DNA of 64,000 nt, taken from positions 62,001 through 126,000 of the forward strand of contig JAEEWT010000008.1 of NCBI GenBank assembly GCA_016287755.1. The letters run 5' to 3'. The position numbers and the translations under genes are program-made. Origin of the DNA: Prevotella sp. Lineage in GTDB: Bacteria > Bacteroidota > Bacteroidia > Bacteroidales > Bacteroidaceae. Of the stretch, positions 15,231 through 23,582 are shown piece after piece. Under the pieces are notes generated by a model. That model ran no database searches. It was not told the origin of the DNA and was given only the letters and a program-made list of their open reading frames with translations. Positions within the stretch are counted from its first letter, which is position 1, and each line of letters opens with the position of its first letter.

Positions 15231-16665
15231 ATCAAAAAGGAAATCGTTTCAGCGCAACCTGTTGCTCAGTCTCGGCGGTGTGTTCCTGCTATTTGCCATC
15301 TGCTTCAGTGTGTACCAGTATCAACGGGAAAAGGATTATAAGATTGATATCCTCCACTCGCGACTGCAGATGTATAACTACGAGATGGTGCAGACACTTG
15401 GAGAGGATGGTCTTACCAATAGTGAACAGTTTCGTGATTATGTGGCCCGCCATCAGATGGAAGGGCTCCGTGTGTCGGTAATCGACCAGAAAGGACGGGT
15501 TATACTCGACAGCTACGATACGAACATAGACTCATTAGGCAATCATTTGCAGCGAACGGAAATCCAGCAGGCACTGCGTGAAGGCAATGGTTATGACATC
15601 AAGCGTATGTCGCAATCTACCCACGAAACCTACTTTTATTCCGCAACCCGCTTTGATGACGTCATTGTGCGGGCTGCTGTTCCCTATTCAGCTGAACTGA
15701 CCCGCTCGCTACAAGCCGACAATACCTATATCTATTTTGCAGGGGTCCTCACTTTGCTCTTGGGCATCGTGCTTTATTACATCACCCATCGCATCAGTCG
15801 CCACATAGGCTATCTGCGCGAGTTTGCCATGAAGGCGGAAAAGGGAGAGGAGCTCGATCACGAACTGGAACGTCGGCTGCCCGATGACGAGTTAGGTGAC
15901 ATCAGTCATACCATCATCATGCTCTATTGGAAATTGCGCCATTCTGAAGAAGACAAGGTGCGCATCAAACGTCAGCTCACACAGAACGCTGCCCATGAAC
16001 TGAAGACACCCGCAGCAAGCATTCATGGCTATCTGGAGAGTATTCTCGATAATCCAGATATGCCCGAAGACAAGAAGAAGCATTTCCTGGAGCGCTGCTA
16101 TGCCCAGAGTGAACGTATGAGTAAGCTGTTGTTTGACATGAGTGCCCTCACCAAGCTTGATGAGATGGATGACAATACGTCGCAGACTCAGCATGAATAC
16201 CGGCAGGTCAATGTGTTGCAGATCATGCAGAATGTGCTTGATGATACTTCTCTACAACTACAGGAAAAGGGTATCATACCATCGCTCCAAGTACCGCAAT
16301 ATATAGAGGTGTTAGGCGATAGGGGTTTGATATACAGTATCTTCCGTAATCTTGTAGATAATGCCATAGCCTACGCTACGGGAGCATCACGTTTGGAGAT
16401 GATATGCAGAGAGGTTGAGATGGAAGGACGTCATTACTATGAGTTCTTGGTAAGCGATAATGGACCAGGTGTTGAGCCGCAGCATTTGGAACATCTCTTT
16501 GAACGTTTCTATCGTGTGGATAAGGGTCGTTCGCGCAAGCTTGGCGGTACAGGACTCGGTCTTGCCATCGTAAAAAATGCAGTCGCTGTCCACGGAGGAC
16601 AGACAACTGCATTCCCAACACCTGGTGGCGGACTTACTATCAGGTTTACGCTCGCACGGTTCTAA
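15208..16665 (+). CDS. Sensor histidine kinase, partner of the upstream regulator
   Basis: 485 residues. Two membrane segments (about residues 18-34 and 173-192) bound a periplasmic sensor region of about 140 residues. The H-box AAHELKTP gives phosphorylated His263, followed by N-box RNLVDNAIAY, G1 DNGPGV, and G2 GTGLGLAIVKNAV, so it is a complete HisKA/HATPase kinase. The start lies inside the regulator gene in another frame (23-bp overlap). Its stop (16663-16665) overlaps that of the convergent Na/Pi cotransporter by 4 bp, leaving no room for a separate terminator. The signal sensed is not deducible; the neighbouring transporter suggests phosphate. Confidence 0.9.
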   Translation: MATALKSKSKRKSFQRNLLLSLGGVFLLFAICFSVYQYQREKDYKIDILHSRLQMYNYEMVQTLGEDGLTNSEQFRDYVARHQMEGLRVSVIDQKGRVILDSYDTNIDSLGNHLQRTEIQQALREGNGYDIKRMSQSTHETYFYSATRFDDVIVRAAVPYSAELTRSLQADNTYIYFAGVLTLLLGIVLYYITHRISRHIGYLREFAMKAEKGEELDHELERRLPDDELGDISHTIIMLYWKLRHSEEDKVRIKRQLTQNAAHELKTPAASIHGYLESILDNPDMPEDKKKHFLERCYAQSERMSKLLFDMSALTKLDEMDDNTSQTQHEYRQVNVLQIMQNVLDDTSLQLQEKGIIPSLQVPQYIEVLGDRGLIYSIFRNLVDNAIAYATGASRLEMICREVEMEGRHYYEFLVSDNGPGVEPQHLEHLFERFYRVDKGRSRKLGGTGLGLAIVKNAVAVHGGQTTAFPTPGGGLTIRFTLARF

Positions 16666-18371
16666 CCTTGTCCGTTACGAGGATGGTCACCAAAGTCATT
16701 GTTCAGTCCCTTTCCTGCCTGCACCACGTTCATCACGTAATCGCCGAGTTTCTCACACTCTGAGATGAAGTCAACGTAGAATACCCCAAGCTGATAATTG
16801 TAAAGACCAGCATTCACGTCGTGCAAGTTCTGGTTCTTCAGTTGTGTGCGGTAGTTGTTGATTTCATGCTCAATATTCAGTGAGATCTTGAGTCCCGTTC
16901 TGGTAGTGGTCAGATCAATTCGTTTTAGCATCTCTGCCAAAGCCCCATCCACAAGCTCCATCATGGTCATCATGTGCTGAATCTGCTCTGCTGTGAACTC
17001 CTCCTGACAATGCAAGCGGTGGCGGTTCAAGGTACGACCGAGGTTGTAAACCGAATCGCCAATGGATTCCAATTCTGTAATCTGTCGCAGCATTTTCTGA
17101 ATCTGACTCTTAGAGGCATCCGACAGTCGTCCTTCACTCACTTTGTTCAGATAGCTGGCAATCTCCATCTCCATCGAGTCGGTGATGTTCTCATATTTCT
17201 CAATGCGTGAGAAGAGCTTGTTGAACTCCATCTCGTCCTTTATATGCAATAGTTCAGGTACAAATCCAAACATCCGCTGACAACGCTCTGCGAAACTGTG
17301 AATCTCCTTCTGAGCTTCCATGATGCTTAGTTCGGCCGTGGAGAGTAAGCCACCGCTGATAAACTTCAGACGGTAGTCTTCTTCGTGTACCTTCATGGGT
17401 AGTACCTTGCACACCAACATCTCTATCTGCTTGACAAAACCGATGAGCAGCAGCGTGTTGATGATGTTGAAAGCTGTGTGGAAGGCAGAGAGTTTGAAGA
17501 GGTCGTTACCGCCTCCCATCACATTCTCTACAAACCAGCTGACAGCATGACAAGCAGGGTAGAACACGATGAGGAAAGCCACGACACCGAATACATTGAA
17601 GAACATGTGGGCCAAGGCGGCACGACGGGCCTGCGTGTTGGCGGTAAGTGATGCCATGAATGCCGTAATGGTCGTACCGATGTTCTGACCCATGGCCAGT
17701 GCGGCGGCTTGTTCAAATCCGAAGCCAGGGATGTTCATACCGAAGAGCATCAACGTGATGGCCATCGTGGCTGCTGAGGCCTGAACTATCATGGTGACGA
17801 TAGCACCTACTATAACGAAGAGGATGATGGTGAGGAACGAATCCTGCGGCACATGGGCCAGCATACCGGCCACCATATCGCCAATGTTCATGGCGGTGGC
17901 TGCCTCCTGAAGAAACGACAGTCCCATGAAGAGGAACGAGAAGCCGAAGATGAACTCACCAATGCTCTTCCTGTTACCTTTCCCGCTGAATATCAGTGGC
18001 ATGCCGATGGCCAGCATGGGGATGGCGAAGGCTGCGATGTTCACCTTGAAACCAACGGCAGAGATAATCCACGCTGTAACGGTAGTACCGATGTTAGCAC
18101 CCATGATGACACCGATTGACTGCGCCAGTGTCATCAGTCCAGCATTCACAAAACTCACCACCATTACTGTAGTAGCACTCGACGATTGGATGAGTGCCGT
18201 GATGAGAATACCGGTCAGCACGCCCATCACGCGATTCTTCGTCATGGCTGCCAGAATACTGCGCAGACGGTCGCCTGCAAACTTCTCAAGACCCTCCGAC
18301 ATCGTCTTCATTCCAAAGAGGAACAGTGCCAGTGAACCAAGAAGCGAGAAAACGTTGATAATTAAATCCAT
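16662..18371 (-). CDS. Na/Pi cotransporter family protein with PhoU-like domain
   Basis: 570 residues from ATG 18371; the frame open from 18410 passes through the promoter and is not used. The membrane half holds two inverted repeats, each with a conserved segment: GILITALIQSSSATTVM and GAIVTMIVQASAATMAI. The C-terminal 220 residues are helical and PhoU-like (RIEKYENITDSMEMEIASYL and similar). The protein is predicted to move phosphate with sodium across the inner membrane. It is convergent with a two-component system, overlapping its stop by 4 bp, and has phased repeats upstream of its -7 box, suggesting activation by a PhoB-like regulator. Confidence 0.9.
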   Translation of the reverse strand: MDLIINVFSLLGSLALFLFGMKTMSEGLEKFAGDRLRSILAAMTKNRVMGVLTGILITALIQSSSATTVMVVSFVNAGLMTLAQSIGVIMGANIGTTVTAWIISAVGFKVNIAAFAIPMLAIGMPLIFSGKGNRKSIGEFIFGFSFLFMGLSFLQEAATAMNIGDMVAGMLAHVPQDSFLTIILFVIVGAIVTMIVQASAATMAITLMLFGMNIPGFGFEQAAALAMGQNIGTTITAFMASLTANTQARRAALAHMFFNVFGVVAFLIVFYPACHAVSWFVENVMGGGNDLFKLSAFHTAFNIINTLLLIGFVKQIEMLVCKVLPMKVHEEDYRLKFISGGLLSTAELSIMEAQKEIHSFAERCQRMFGFVPELLHIKDEMEFNKLFSRIEKYENITDSMEMEIASYLNKVSEGRLSDASKSQIQKMLRQITELESIGDSVYNLGRTLNRHRLHCQEEFTAEQIQHMMTMMELVDGALAEMLKRIDLTTTRTGLKISLNIEHEINNYRTQLKNQNLHDVNAGLYNYQLGVFYVDFISECEKLGDYVMNVVQAGKGLNNDFGDHPRNGQG

Positions 18372-18396
18372 TGCATTGTATTTTGTAATTACAAGG

Positions 18397-18453
18397 CAAA
18401 AGTAATACAATCATGTAACAGCACCGTTACACTACTGTTACAATCCTGTTACA
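18397..18453 (-). promoter_or_regulatory. Pho-box-like phased repeats and -7 box of the Na/Pi gene
   Basis: Read on the minus strand, TGTAACA, TGTAACA, TGTAACG, TGTTACA and TGTATTAC begin at 18453, 18442, 18431, 18420 and 18409, each 11 bp apart. The last runs into TACTTTTG (18404-18397), the -7 box. There is no TTTG at -33; the repeats occupy that place, as in activator-dependent PhoB promoters. Confidence 0.6.
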
Positions 18454-18464
18454 AGTAATGTTCT

Positions 18465-18501
18465 TTCCCAACGTGGGAACACTTTATTCCCAACGTGGGA
18501 A
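18465..18501 (-). promoter_or_regulatory. Tandem 15-bp palindromes
   Basis: TTCCCAACGTGGGAA occurs at 18465-18479 and again at 18487-18501, start to start 22 bp, two helical turns. They lie 12 bp upstream of the phased repeats. The perfect dyads suggest a dimeric repressor or activator bound on one face of the helix. Confidence 0.6.
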
Positions 18502-18544
18502 ACTGAGGAAAGCAAGGTTCTTGGAAGTGAGGAAGAAATAAGAA

Positions 18545-18577
18545 AAGCCCTGGTAGTCGGGACGACCGCCAGGGCTT
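18545..18577 (-). terminator. Terminator of the esterase gene
   Basis: AAGCCCTGG and CCAGGGCTT form the stem with further GTC/GAC pairing inside; on the minus strand it follows the esterase stop by 29 bp and is followed by TTTTCTTATTTC. Confidence 0.7.
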
Positions 18578-18605
18578 AATGGATTCTTAAGATGATTATT
18601 GTAGT

Positions 18606-19919
18606 TTATTTGAACATCAGCTGTGCAAACTGATAGAGGCTGCGGCGCCAAGTGTGCCACTCGTGGGCTGTACCCGGAGACTCGTAACCAACGGCGTTCA
18701 TGCCTACCTGCTCCTTAATGTTCTTGGCAGCCTCAACGCAACCCATGTTCTCCTTACCGCCACCGCTCATGAAGAGCAGCTTGACGTTCTTGGCGAAACC
18801 TTCGGAGTTCTTTACCTGATCAACACTCCATGCACCACTACTGAAAGAACCTACATAAGCGAACTTATCAGGATTGGCAAGTGTGATCTCGCGTGCCTGC
18901 ATACCACCCATTGACAGACCGGCATAAGCACGATGCTGAGCATCGGCAATCACGCGGTAGTTCTTCTCAACCATCGGGATGATATCGTTGAAGAGTACAT
19001 TCTTGAAGCCTTCAGAGAAGCCACCAAAGCCGCCGAAGCCACCAGGACGACCACCCTGCGGACGCTGACCAGCTTGTCCGGGAGCACCCTGCGGACGCTG
19101 ACCCATTCCCTGAGGAGCACCTTGAGGACGCTGTCCGGGAGCACCCTGAGGACGTGCACCAGGAGCACCCTGCGGACGGGGACCGCCAAAGCCGAAGCCA
19201 CCCTGCTCACCAGGACGACTTGTGTTCAGACCATTGTCCATCACGATGATGCAAGGAACGGCCTTACCCTCGGCAATCAGGTTGTCCATAATCTGAGCGG
19301 TGTGACCCTGCTCAGCCCATCCGTACTCGTTCTCACCCATACCGTGCTGCAGATAGAACACTGGGAATTTCTTGGTGGGGTTGGTAAAGTACTCAGCGGG
19401 CAGATATACATGACAACGACGCATCTTCTCGGTGTAGGTTGACCAATAGAAAACCTCGCACATGGAACCCTGCGGAACATTCTTCACCTGCCAGAAATCC
19501 TGGTCGTCTGAAGGAACCTCGATACCGCTACCCCAACGGCTGGCGCCATAGTAGTAAAGGCTACCTGGATCGGGTACAGAAGCACCGTCGATGTTGAGCT
19601 GATAGTAGTGGAAGCCCTCGTCCTGAGGCTCAGATGTACCAGTCCAAACACCATTCTCGTCCTTGGTCATGGTATAGATCTTACCGGCGATGTCGAGTCC
19701 TACGAATTTGGCATCAGGAGCCGAGATCTGAGCGCGGACCATGCGCTGTGAGTTAACCATCGGATACTGCTTGCTGTCCTGATTGGAGATAGCAGGCTTG
19801 AAGTCTTCAGTGACGTTTTCTGTTACAGAAGCAACGATGGGGTTTTGTCTGGGGGCACCAAACTGCGCTGACGCTGTCAAGCATGAGAGTGTCAACAATG
19901 AAAGAAAAACTTTTTTCAT
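18606..19919 (-). CDS. Secreted alpha/beta-hydrolase esterase with an RPQGAPG-rich insert
   Basis: 437 residues with a signal peptide (MKKVFLSLLTLSCLTASA). An N-terminal immunoglobulin-like E-set domain (residues about 55-150) is followed by an esterase D/enterochelin-esterase type alpha/beta hydrolase. The nucleophile elbow is GLSMGG, and the C-terminal GTAHEWHTW supplies the catalytic His. This build is common for carbohydrate esterases that remove feruloyl or acetyl groups from plant xylan; the substrate is inferred only. Residues about 239-301 are a Gly/Pro/Gln/Arg-rich tract with six RPQGAPG-like units inside the catalytic domain, which is unusual. The gene appears monocistronic and has its own terminator. 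Confidence 0.85.
   Translation of the reverse strand: MKKVFLSLLTLSCLTASAQFGAPRQNPIVASVTENVTEDFKPAISNQDSKQYPMVNSQRMVRAQISAPDAKFVGLDIAGKIYTMTKDENGVWTGTSEPQDEGFHYYQLNIDGASVPDPGSLYYYGASRWGSGIEVPSDDQDFWQVKNVPQGSMCEVFYWSTYTEKMRRCHVYLPAEYFTNPTKKFPVFYLQHGMGENEYGWAEQGHTAQIMDNLIAEGKAVPCIIVMDNGLNTSRPGEQGGFGFGGPRPQGAPGARPQGAPGQRPQGAPQGMGQRPQGAPGQAGQRPQGGRPGGFGGFGGFSEGFKNVLFNDIIPMVEKNYRVIADAQHRAYAGLSMGGMQAREITLANPDKFAYVGSFSSGAWSVDQVKNSEGFAKNVKLLFMSGGGKENMGCVEAAKNIKEQVGMNAVGYESPGTAHEWHTWRRSLYQFAQLMFK
19015..19203 (-). repeat. Coding repeat for the RPQGAPG tract
   Basis: Degenerate units of 18-24 bp (GGAGCACCCTGCGGACG and variants on the plus strand) encode six RPQGAPG-like motifs followed by a GGFGGFGGF run. 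They sit inside the esterase catalytic domain. Confidence 0.75.
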
Positions 19920-20089
19920 AAAATAATAAATAATTAGGTTTATAGTTTCACTATTAGACGTACTATATATATAAAGGTAAAAAAGCGAATTGAATTGTTA
20001 TCAATTATTAACATTTTCCACCTCTTTCTTTAGAAATTGAAATTATTCACTATATTTGTGTCCACATTGCAAACCATTAACGAAAAAAG

Positions 20090-21007
20090 ATGAAAACAAA
20101 ACGAATTTTTAGAACAACAATGACTGTGGTTGCACTGGTAACCGGCAGTTTGATGAGCATGAGTTTTACACCTGAGGGGAAGTCGCGTATCGTGGAAGAG
20201 GGCGGAACAGGTCCTTACAAAGCCATCATGAAAGAGGAGGCTTCGCTCAAGGAGCACACGGTCTTTGTACCACAGGATCTCTCGGCTTTCAAAGGTAAGA
20301 AGAAGTTACCCGTATTAGTATGGGGAAACGGAGCTTGCACGAACTCTCCTTGGGAGCATTATAAGTTCCTGAATGAGATTGCCTCGTATGGTTACATCGT
20401 TGTAGCCACAGGTTTCATCCCCATGGACGACAAACCATATCGCGGTCCGATGTCAACCACCGAGCAGCAGATAGAATCGATTGACTGGGTGATTGCGCAG
20501 AATGCAGATCCGAGTTCTCCATATTACCAGAAGATCGACGTGAAGAACATCGCTGCCGCAGGTATGTCGTGCGGCGGTCTGCAGACACTCTATAACTGTG
20601 CCGACCCGCGCATCAAGACTTTGATGGTGTGCAACAGCGGACTCTTCAACAGCGAGAATGCCAGTAGTGCTGTGGGTGGAATGCCCATGCCGCCGAAGTC
20701 GAAACTGAAGGAGATCCACTCTTCCATTATCTATATCCTTGGCGGTGAAACCGATATTGCCTACGAAAACGGTATGGATGATTTCCACCGTATCGACCAT
20801 GTGCCGGCATGTGCCACAAACTTCCCCGTAGGACACGGTGGTACATACAGTCAGCCGCACGGTGGTGAGTTCTCCGTGGTGGCCATAGCTTGGCTCAACT
20901 GGCAGCTGAAGGGCGACAAGAAGTCGGCCAAGATGTTCAAGGGTAAGAACTGCGGTGTGTCCCAGCGCAAGGACTGGACTATCGAGAAGAATGCGAAGCT
21001 GAAGTAA
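20090..21007 (+). CDS. Secreted alpha/beta hydrolase (PET-hydrolase/chlorophyllase-like fold)
   Basis: 305 residues. The N-terminus has a basic start and a hydrophobic run consistent with a signal peptide ending near residue 25. The lipase/cutinase-like hydrolase follows: VLVWGNGACTNSPW as the oxyanion strand, the nucleophile elbow GMSCGG (Ser160), a possible acid in GGETDIAYENG and a late His in GHGGTYSQPHGGE. Substrate not known. A -7 box TATATTTG lies at 20051-20058. The 3' end overlaps the end of the convergent CotH gene by 29 bp. It sits beside the esterase and CotH genes, so a role at the cell surface or in polymer breakdown is plausible. Confidence 0.75.
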   Translation: MKTKRIFRTTMTVVALVTGSLMSMSFTPEGKSRIVEEGGTGPYKAIMKEEASLKEHTVFVPQDLSAFKGKKKLPVLVWGNGACTNSPWEHYKFLNEIASYGYIVVATGFIPMDDKPYRGPMSTTEQQIESIDWVIAQNADPSSPYYQKIDVKNIAAAGMSCGGLQTLYNCADPRIKTLMVCNSGLFNSENASSAVGGMPMPPKSKLKEIHSSIIYILGGETDIAYENGMDDFHRIDHVPACATNFPVGHGGTYSQPHGGEFSVVAIAWLNWQLKGDKKSAKMFKGKNCGVSQRKDWTIEKNAKLK

Positions 21008-23462
21008 TTTTCTTCGTTTCGTTTCCAACCTTTAGGATATATACCTGCTGACGTTCACGCAACGGCAGTTGGATGGTGGAACCATCGGCTTTTACTTGTG
21101 CCAGTTGCATTCCCTGAAGGTTGTAGAGCAAGACATTCGTTCCAGTGGGAATACCGGTGAGTATCAGTTGTTGCTGATCCATCTGCCAACGCCAGTTGTG
21201 TTTGTCCACCTGTGTGATACCACTTGGATCTCCAAAGATGGTATTGATCATCAGTCGGTTGCAGGATGGCATGGTGAACGAATAGGTATTACCACTGGGA
21301 TAGGTAGCGGTATTCGTTCCACTATTGGTGATTTGTTTCACTTCCCATCCCGCAATCTGCGTTCCTTCAGCAGTGGTGGCTTCCAAGGTGATTTGTCGGT
21401 TGACAAAGAACTTCCCGTCGAAGACACCTCTGCTGAGTGGGATGCCGTTGAAACGGATCTGTACCGCCTGCCGTTCCTCTTCCGACATTTGTGCGTTGAT
21501 GGTCATGGGAATAGGATTGCCGAGCTGATAGTAGTTGCCAATCTGCTTGTAGAACTCATCCGTACGTTGTGACAGCCAGTTGCGGGCACTGTTCACCTCT
21601 TCGTCGTACTTGGGCCACCATTCATTGATCAGTTTACGATGGTAGGGATATTCGTATTGGATGATCTCGTACATCGGATCCCACACCTCACGCGTACCTT
21701 TCTCATTCATAAAGTCACCCATGTAGATCGCACAGCGGTCGAGGAACTCCCGATTCAGGTCAGGATCTTCCATCATGCGACGGAACAGTCGTGTATATTC
21801 ATATTTGTTGCCCCAGTCACGATTGCGGTCGTAGTCGGGGTTATGCAGCCATTCAATAGAATTATAGTTAGCCGCTGATCCGTAGAGACCCAGTCCGAAG
21901 TCGGTGTCCTTAGCCACGAAACGCCACTTGCCCCCTTGTGCCTGCGGTCGCCACATCACGATGTTGTTGCCGGGGAAGTCCTGATTGTTATAATACAGGT
22001 TCATGATCATCAGGTTATAGAACTCCTGCCAGTCCATCCACTGCTCATATTCCTTCAGGGTGTGGTTGTGCTCGGCATAGAATTCCTTGAACTTGTTCCA
22101 GTTGTCTATGCTACCTTCCTTCAGCTCATACCAGTTCTCGATCATGTCAATATCTTCCAATCCGCCGTAGTTGGTATAGATGTTATCCTCATTACTACGT
22201 TCACGGATATTGAGCATTCCCTTGTATTCGCCGTTGATATAGATAATGGCGGGACTCCAAGCCTGCCAGTCGAGGTCCACATGCTGCGCCATGGTGCGCT
22301 GGATAATCGCATCACGCATATACAGATAGTCGAAATCGTTACCCGCATTACGCAGGGAGATACTCTTGAAATCGGTTATTCCTGGTCTTTGATCAGGGAA
22401 GAACTCATATTCCAGACGTTTGGTTCCAAAGCGCTTGTTGGCGTAGACGGCCAACGACTTGAACTTATTGCTTCTTGTAGCACCACCCATGATGCGAGTT
22501 TCGCAAAGCTGATTGAGACTGCTGGTTTTGTTCTTTCCCTCGAAATACTCGAATTGAATGGGTCGGCGCCAGTCGTACTCATAATTCTTCTTCCCGCTCT
22601 TGTAGGTACCATCTACATAGATACCGATCTTGGGATCGTTCAGGTACTTGTCGTTGGTACTGATGGCGATGACGGGAAGGGTCACCTCTCTGGGATGGAG
22701 GATGAAGGTATGAGTAGTTGAGCGTGGCGACAGCCATCCCTCGCAGAAGATCTTTGCCCTGATAACCCGTGTTTGGGTAATCGTGATGGGATTCATGTAT
22801 GGTGCGCTGTTGATGGTAGGCTCACTACCATCGGTGGTATAGCGGATGGAGGCCCCATTAGGACTGCTAGCGGGCAAGGAAAGGGTCAGTGAGATATTCA
22901 TCGAGCCCGTTACAACCTTACCTTTCTCGCTGAATATAGGTTCGCCGAGAATCTGGTCATAATCGCAAATCTGACCGCAGTTGGCTGTCTTCGGGGTGGG
23001 AGAGAGCATATAACCCCACTCTTCGCTTCCATCGTTTTTCCGTCCGTATGCGATATTGGGAGCTGGCTGCTTCTTCAGTTTCTCCACCTTATCAATAACT
23101 ATACCATTATTAAAAAGGTAAACAGAACCACCTTTACCTGAGTCAAGACGGAAGTCGGTGTGCAGTTTGTTTTCCTCCTTGTCACAATACACCAGTACAT
23201 ACTGTTTGGGACCAATGGTCTGGTTGGGCAGTTTCCATGCTTCCGAGGCCACGTCGGTCAGACCAATCTTGTAGTTCTGGAGGTTGACGGCAGTGGTGCC
23301 TGTGTTGTACAATTCCACCCATGAGTCGGGTAACTCATTGATATCGTCCATGACACAATCTATGTTCGACTGCATCAGCTCATTGATCACCATCTGCGCC
23401 TTGGCGTAGTAAGTTGTTATGACACAGACGACAGCAGTTAGTATGTATTTCTTGAAGTTCAT
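20979..23462 (-). CDS. Lamin-tail / CotH secreted surface protein (1)
   Basis: 827 residues, signal peptide at the N-terminus. Domains in order: a lamin-tail domain (INELMQSN to about residue 150), a chitobiase-type beta domain (RYTTDGSEPTI, about 200-250), then a CotH kinase-like domain (about 290-640; DTDFGLGLYG, RERSNEDN) and a C-terminal beta domain ending LYNLQGMQLAQVKADGST, of the type IX secretion sorting kind. CotH proteins are atypical kinases that phosphorylate proteins outside the cell. It is paralogous to the protein at 23583-26210 along its whole length. It has its own promoter (23481-23511), and the upstream paralogue ends with its own terminator. Confidence 0.85.
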   Translation of the reverse strand: MNFKKYILTAVVCVITTYYAKAQMVINELMQSNIDCVMDDINELPDSWVELYNTGTTAVNLQNYKIGLTDVASEAWKLPNQTIGPKQYVLVYCDKEENKLHTDFRLDSGKGGSVYLFNNGIVIDKVEKLKKQPAPNIAYGRKNDGSEEWGYMLSPTPKTANCGQICDYDQILGEPIFSEKGKVVTGSMNISLTLSLPASSPNGASIRYTTDGSEPTINSAPYMNPITITQTRVIRAKIFCEGWLSPRSTTHTFILHPREVTLPVIAISTNDKYLNDPKIGIYVDGTYKSGKKNYEYDWRRPIQFEYFEGKNKTSSLNQLCETRIMGGATRSNKFKSLAVYANKRFGTKRLEYEFFPDQRPGITDFKSISLRNAGNDFDYLYMRDAIIQRTMAQHVDLDWQAWSPAIIYINGEYKGMLNIRERSNEDNIYTNYGGLEDIDMIENWYELKEGSIDNWNKFKEFYAEHNHTLKEYEQWMDWQEFYNLMIMNLYYNNQDFPGNNIVMWRPQAQGGKWRFVAKDTDFGLGLYGSAANYNSIEWLHNPDYDRNRDWGNKYEYTRLFRRMMEDPDLNREFLDRCAIYMGDFMNEKGTREVWDPMYEIIQYEYPYHRKLINEWWPKYDEEVNSARNWLSQRTDEFYKQIGNYYQLGNPIPMTINAQMSEEERQAVQIRFNGIPLSRGVFDGKFFVNRQITLEATTAEGTQIAGWEVKQITNSGTNTATYPSGNTYSFTMPSCNRLMINTIFGDPSGITQVDKHNWRWQMDQQQLILTGIPTGTNVLLYNLQGMQLAQVKADGSTIQLPLRERQQVYILKVGNETKKITSASHSSR

Positions 23463-23480
23463 TTAGTACCAATTTGTTGG

Positions 23481-23511
23481 CAAAGTTACGAAAAGTATTG
23501 AGCAAAACAAA
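23481..23511 (-). promoter_or_regulatory. Promoter of CotH gene 1
   Basis: On the minus strand TTTG (23511-23508), a 19-nt spacer and TAACTTTG (23488-23481) precede ATG 23462. Confidence 0.55.
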
Positions 23512-23514
23512 AAA

Positions 23515-23552
23515 ACTCGGCATAAAAAACTTTTACGTCCTTTATGCCGAGT
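23515..23552 (-). terminator. Terminator of CotH gene 2
   Basis: ACTCGGCATAAA and TTTATGCCGAGT form a perfect 12-bp stem; on the minus strand it is followed by TTTTTTTG. It separates the two CotH genes. Its CTCGGCATAAAAAAC (23516-23530) recurs exactly at 47618-47632. Confidence 0.75.
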
Positions 23553-23582
23553 AATATACAGATAGTTAATCTTCTATGAGAA

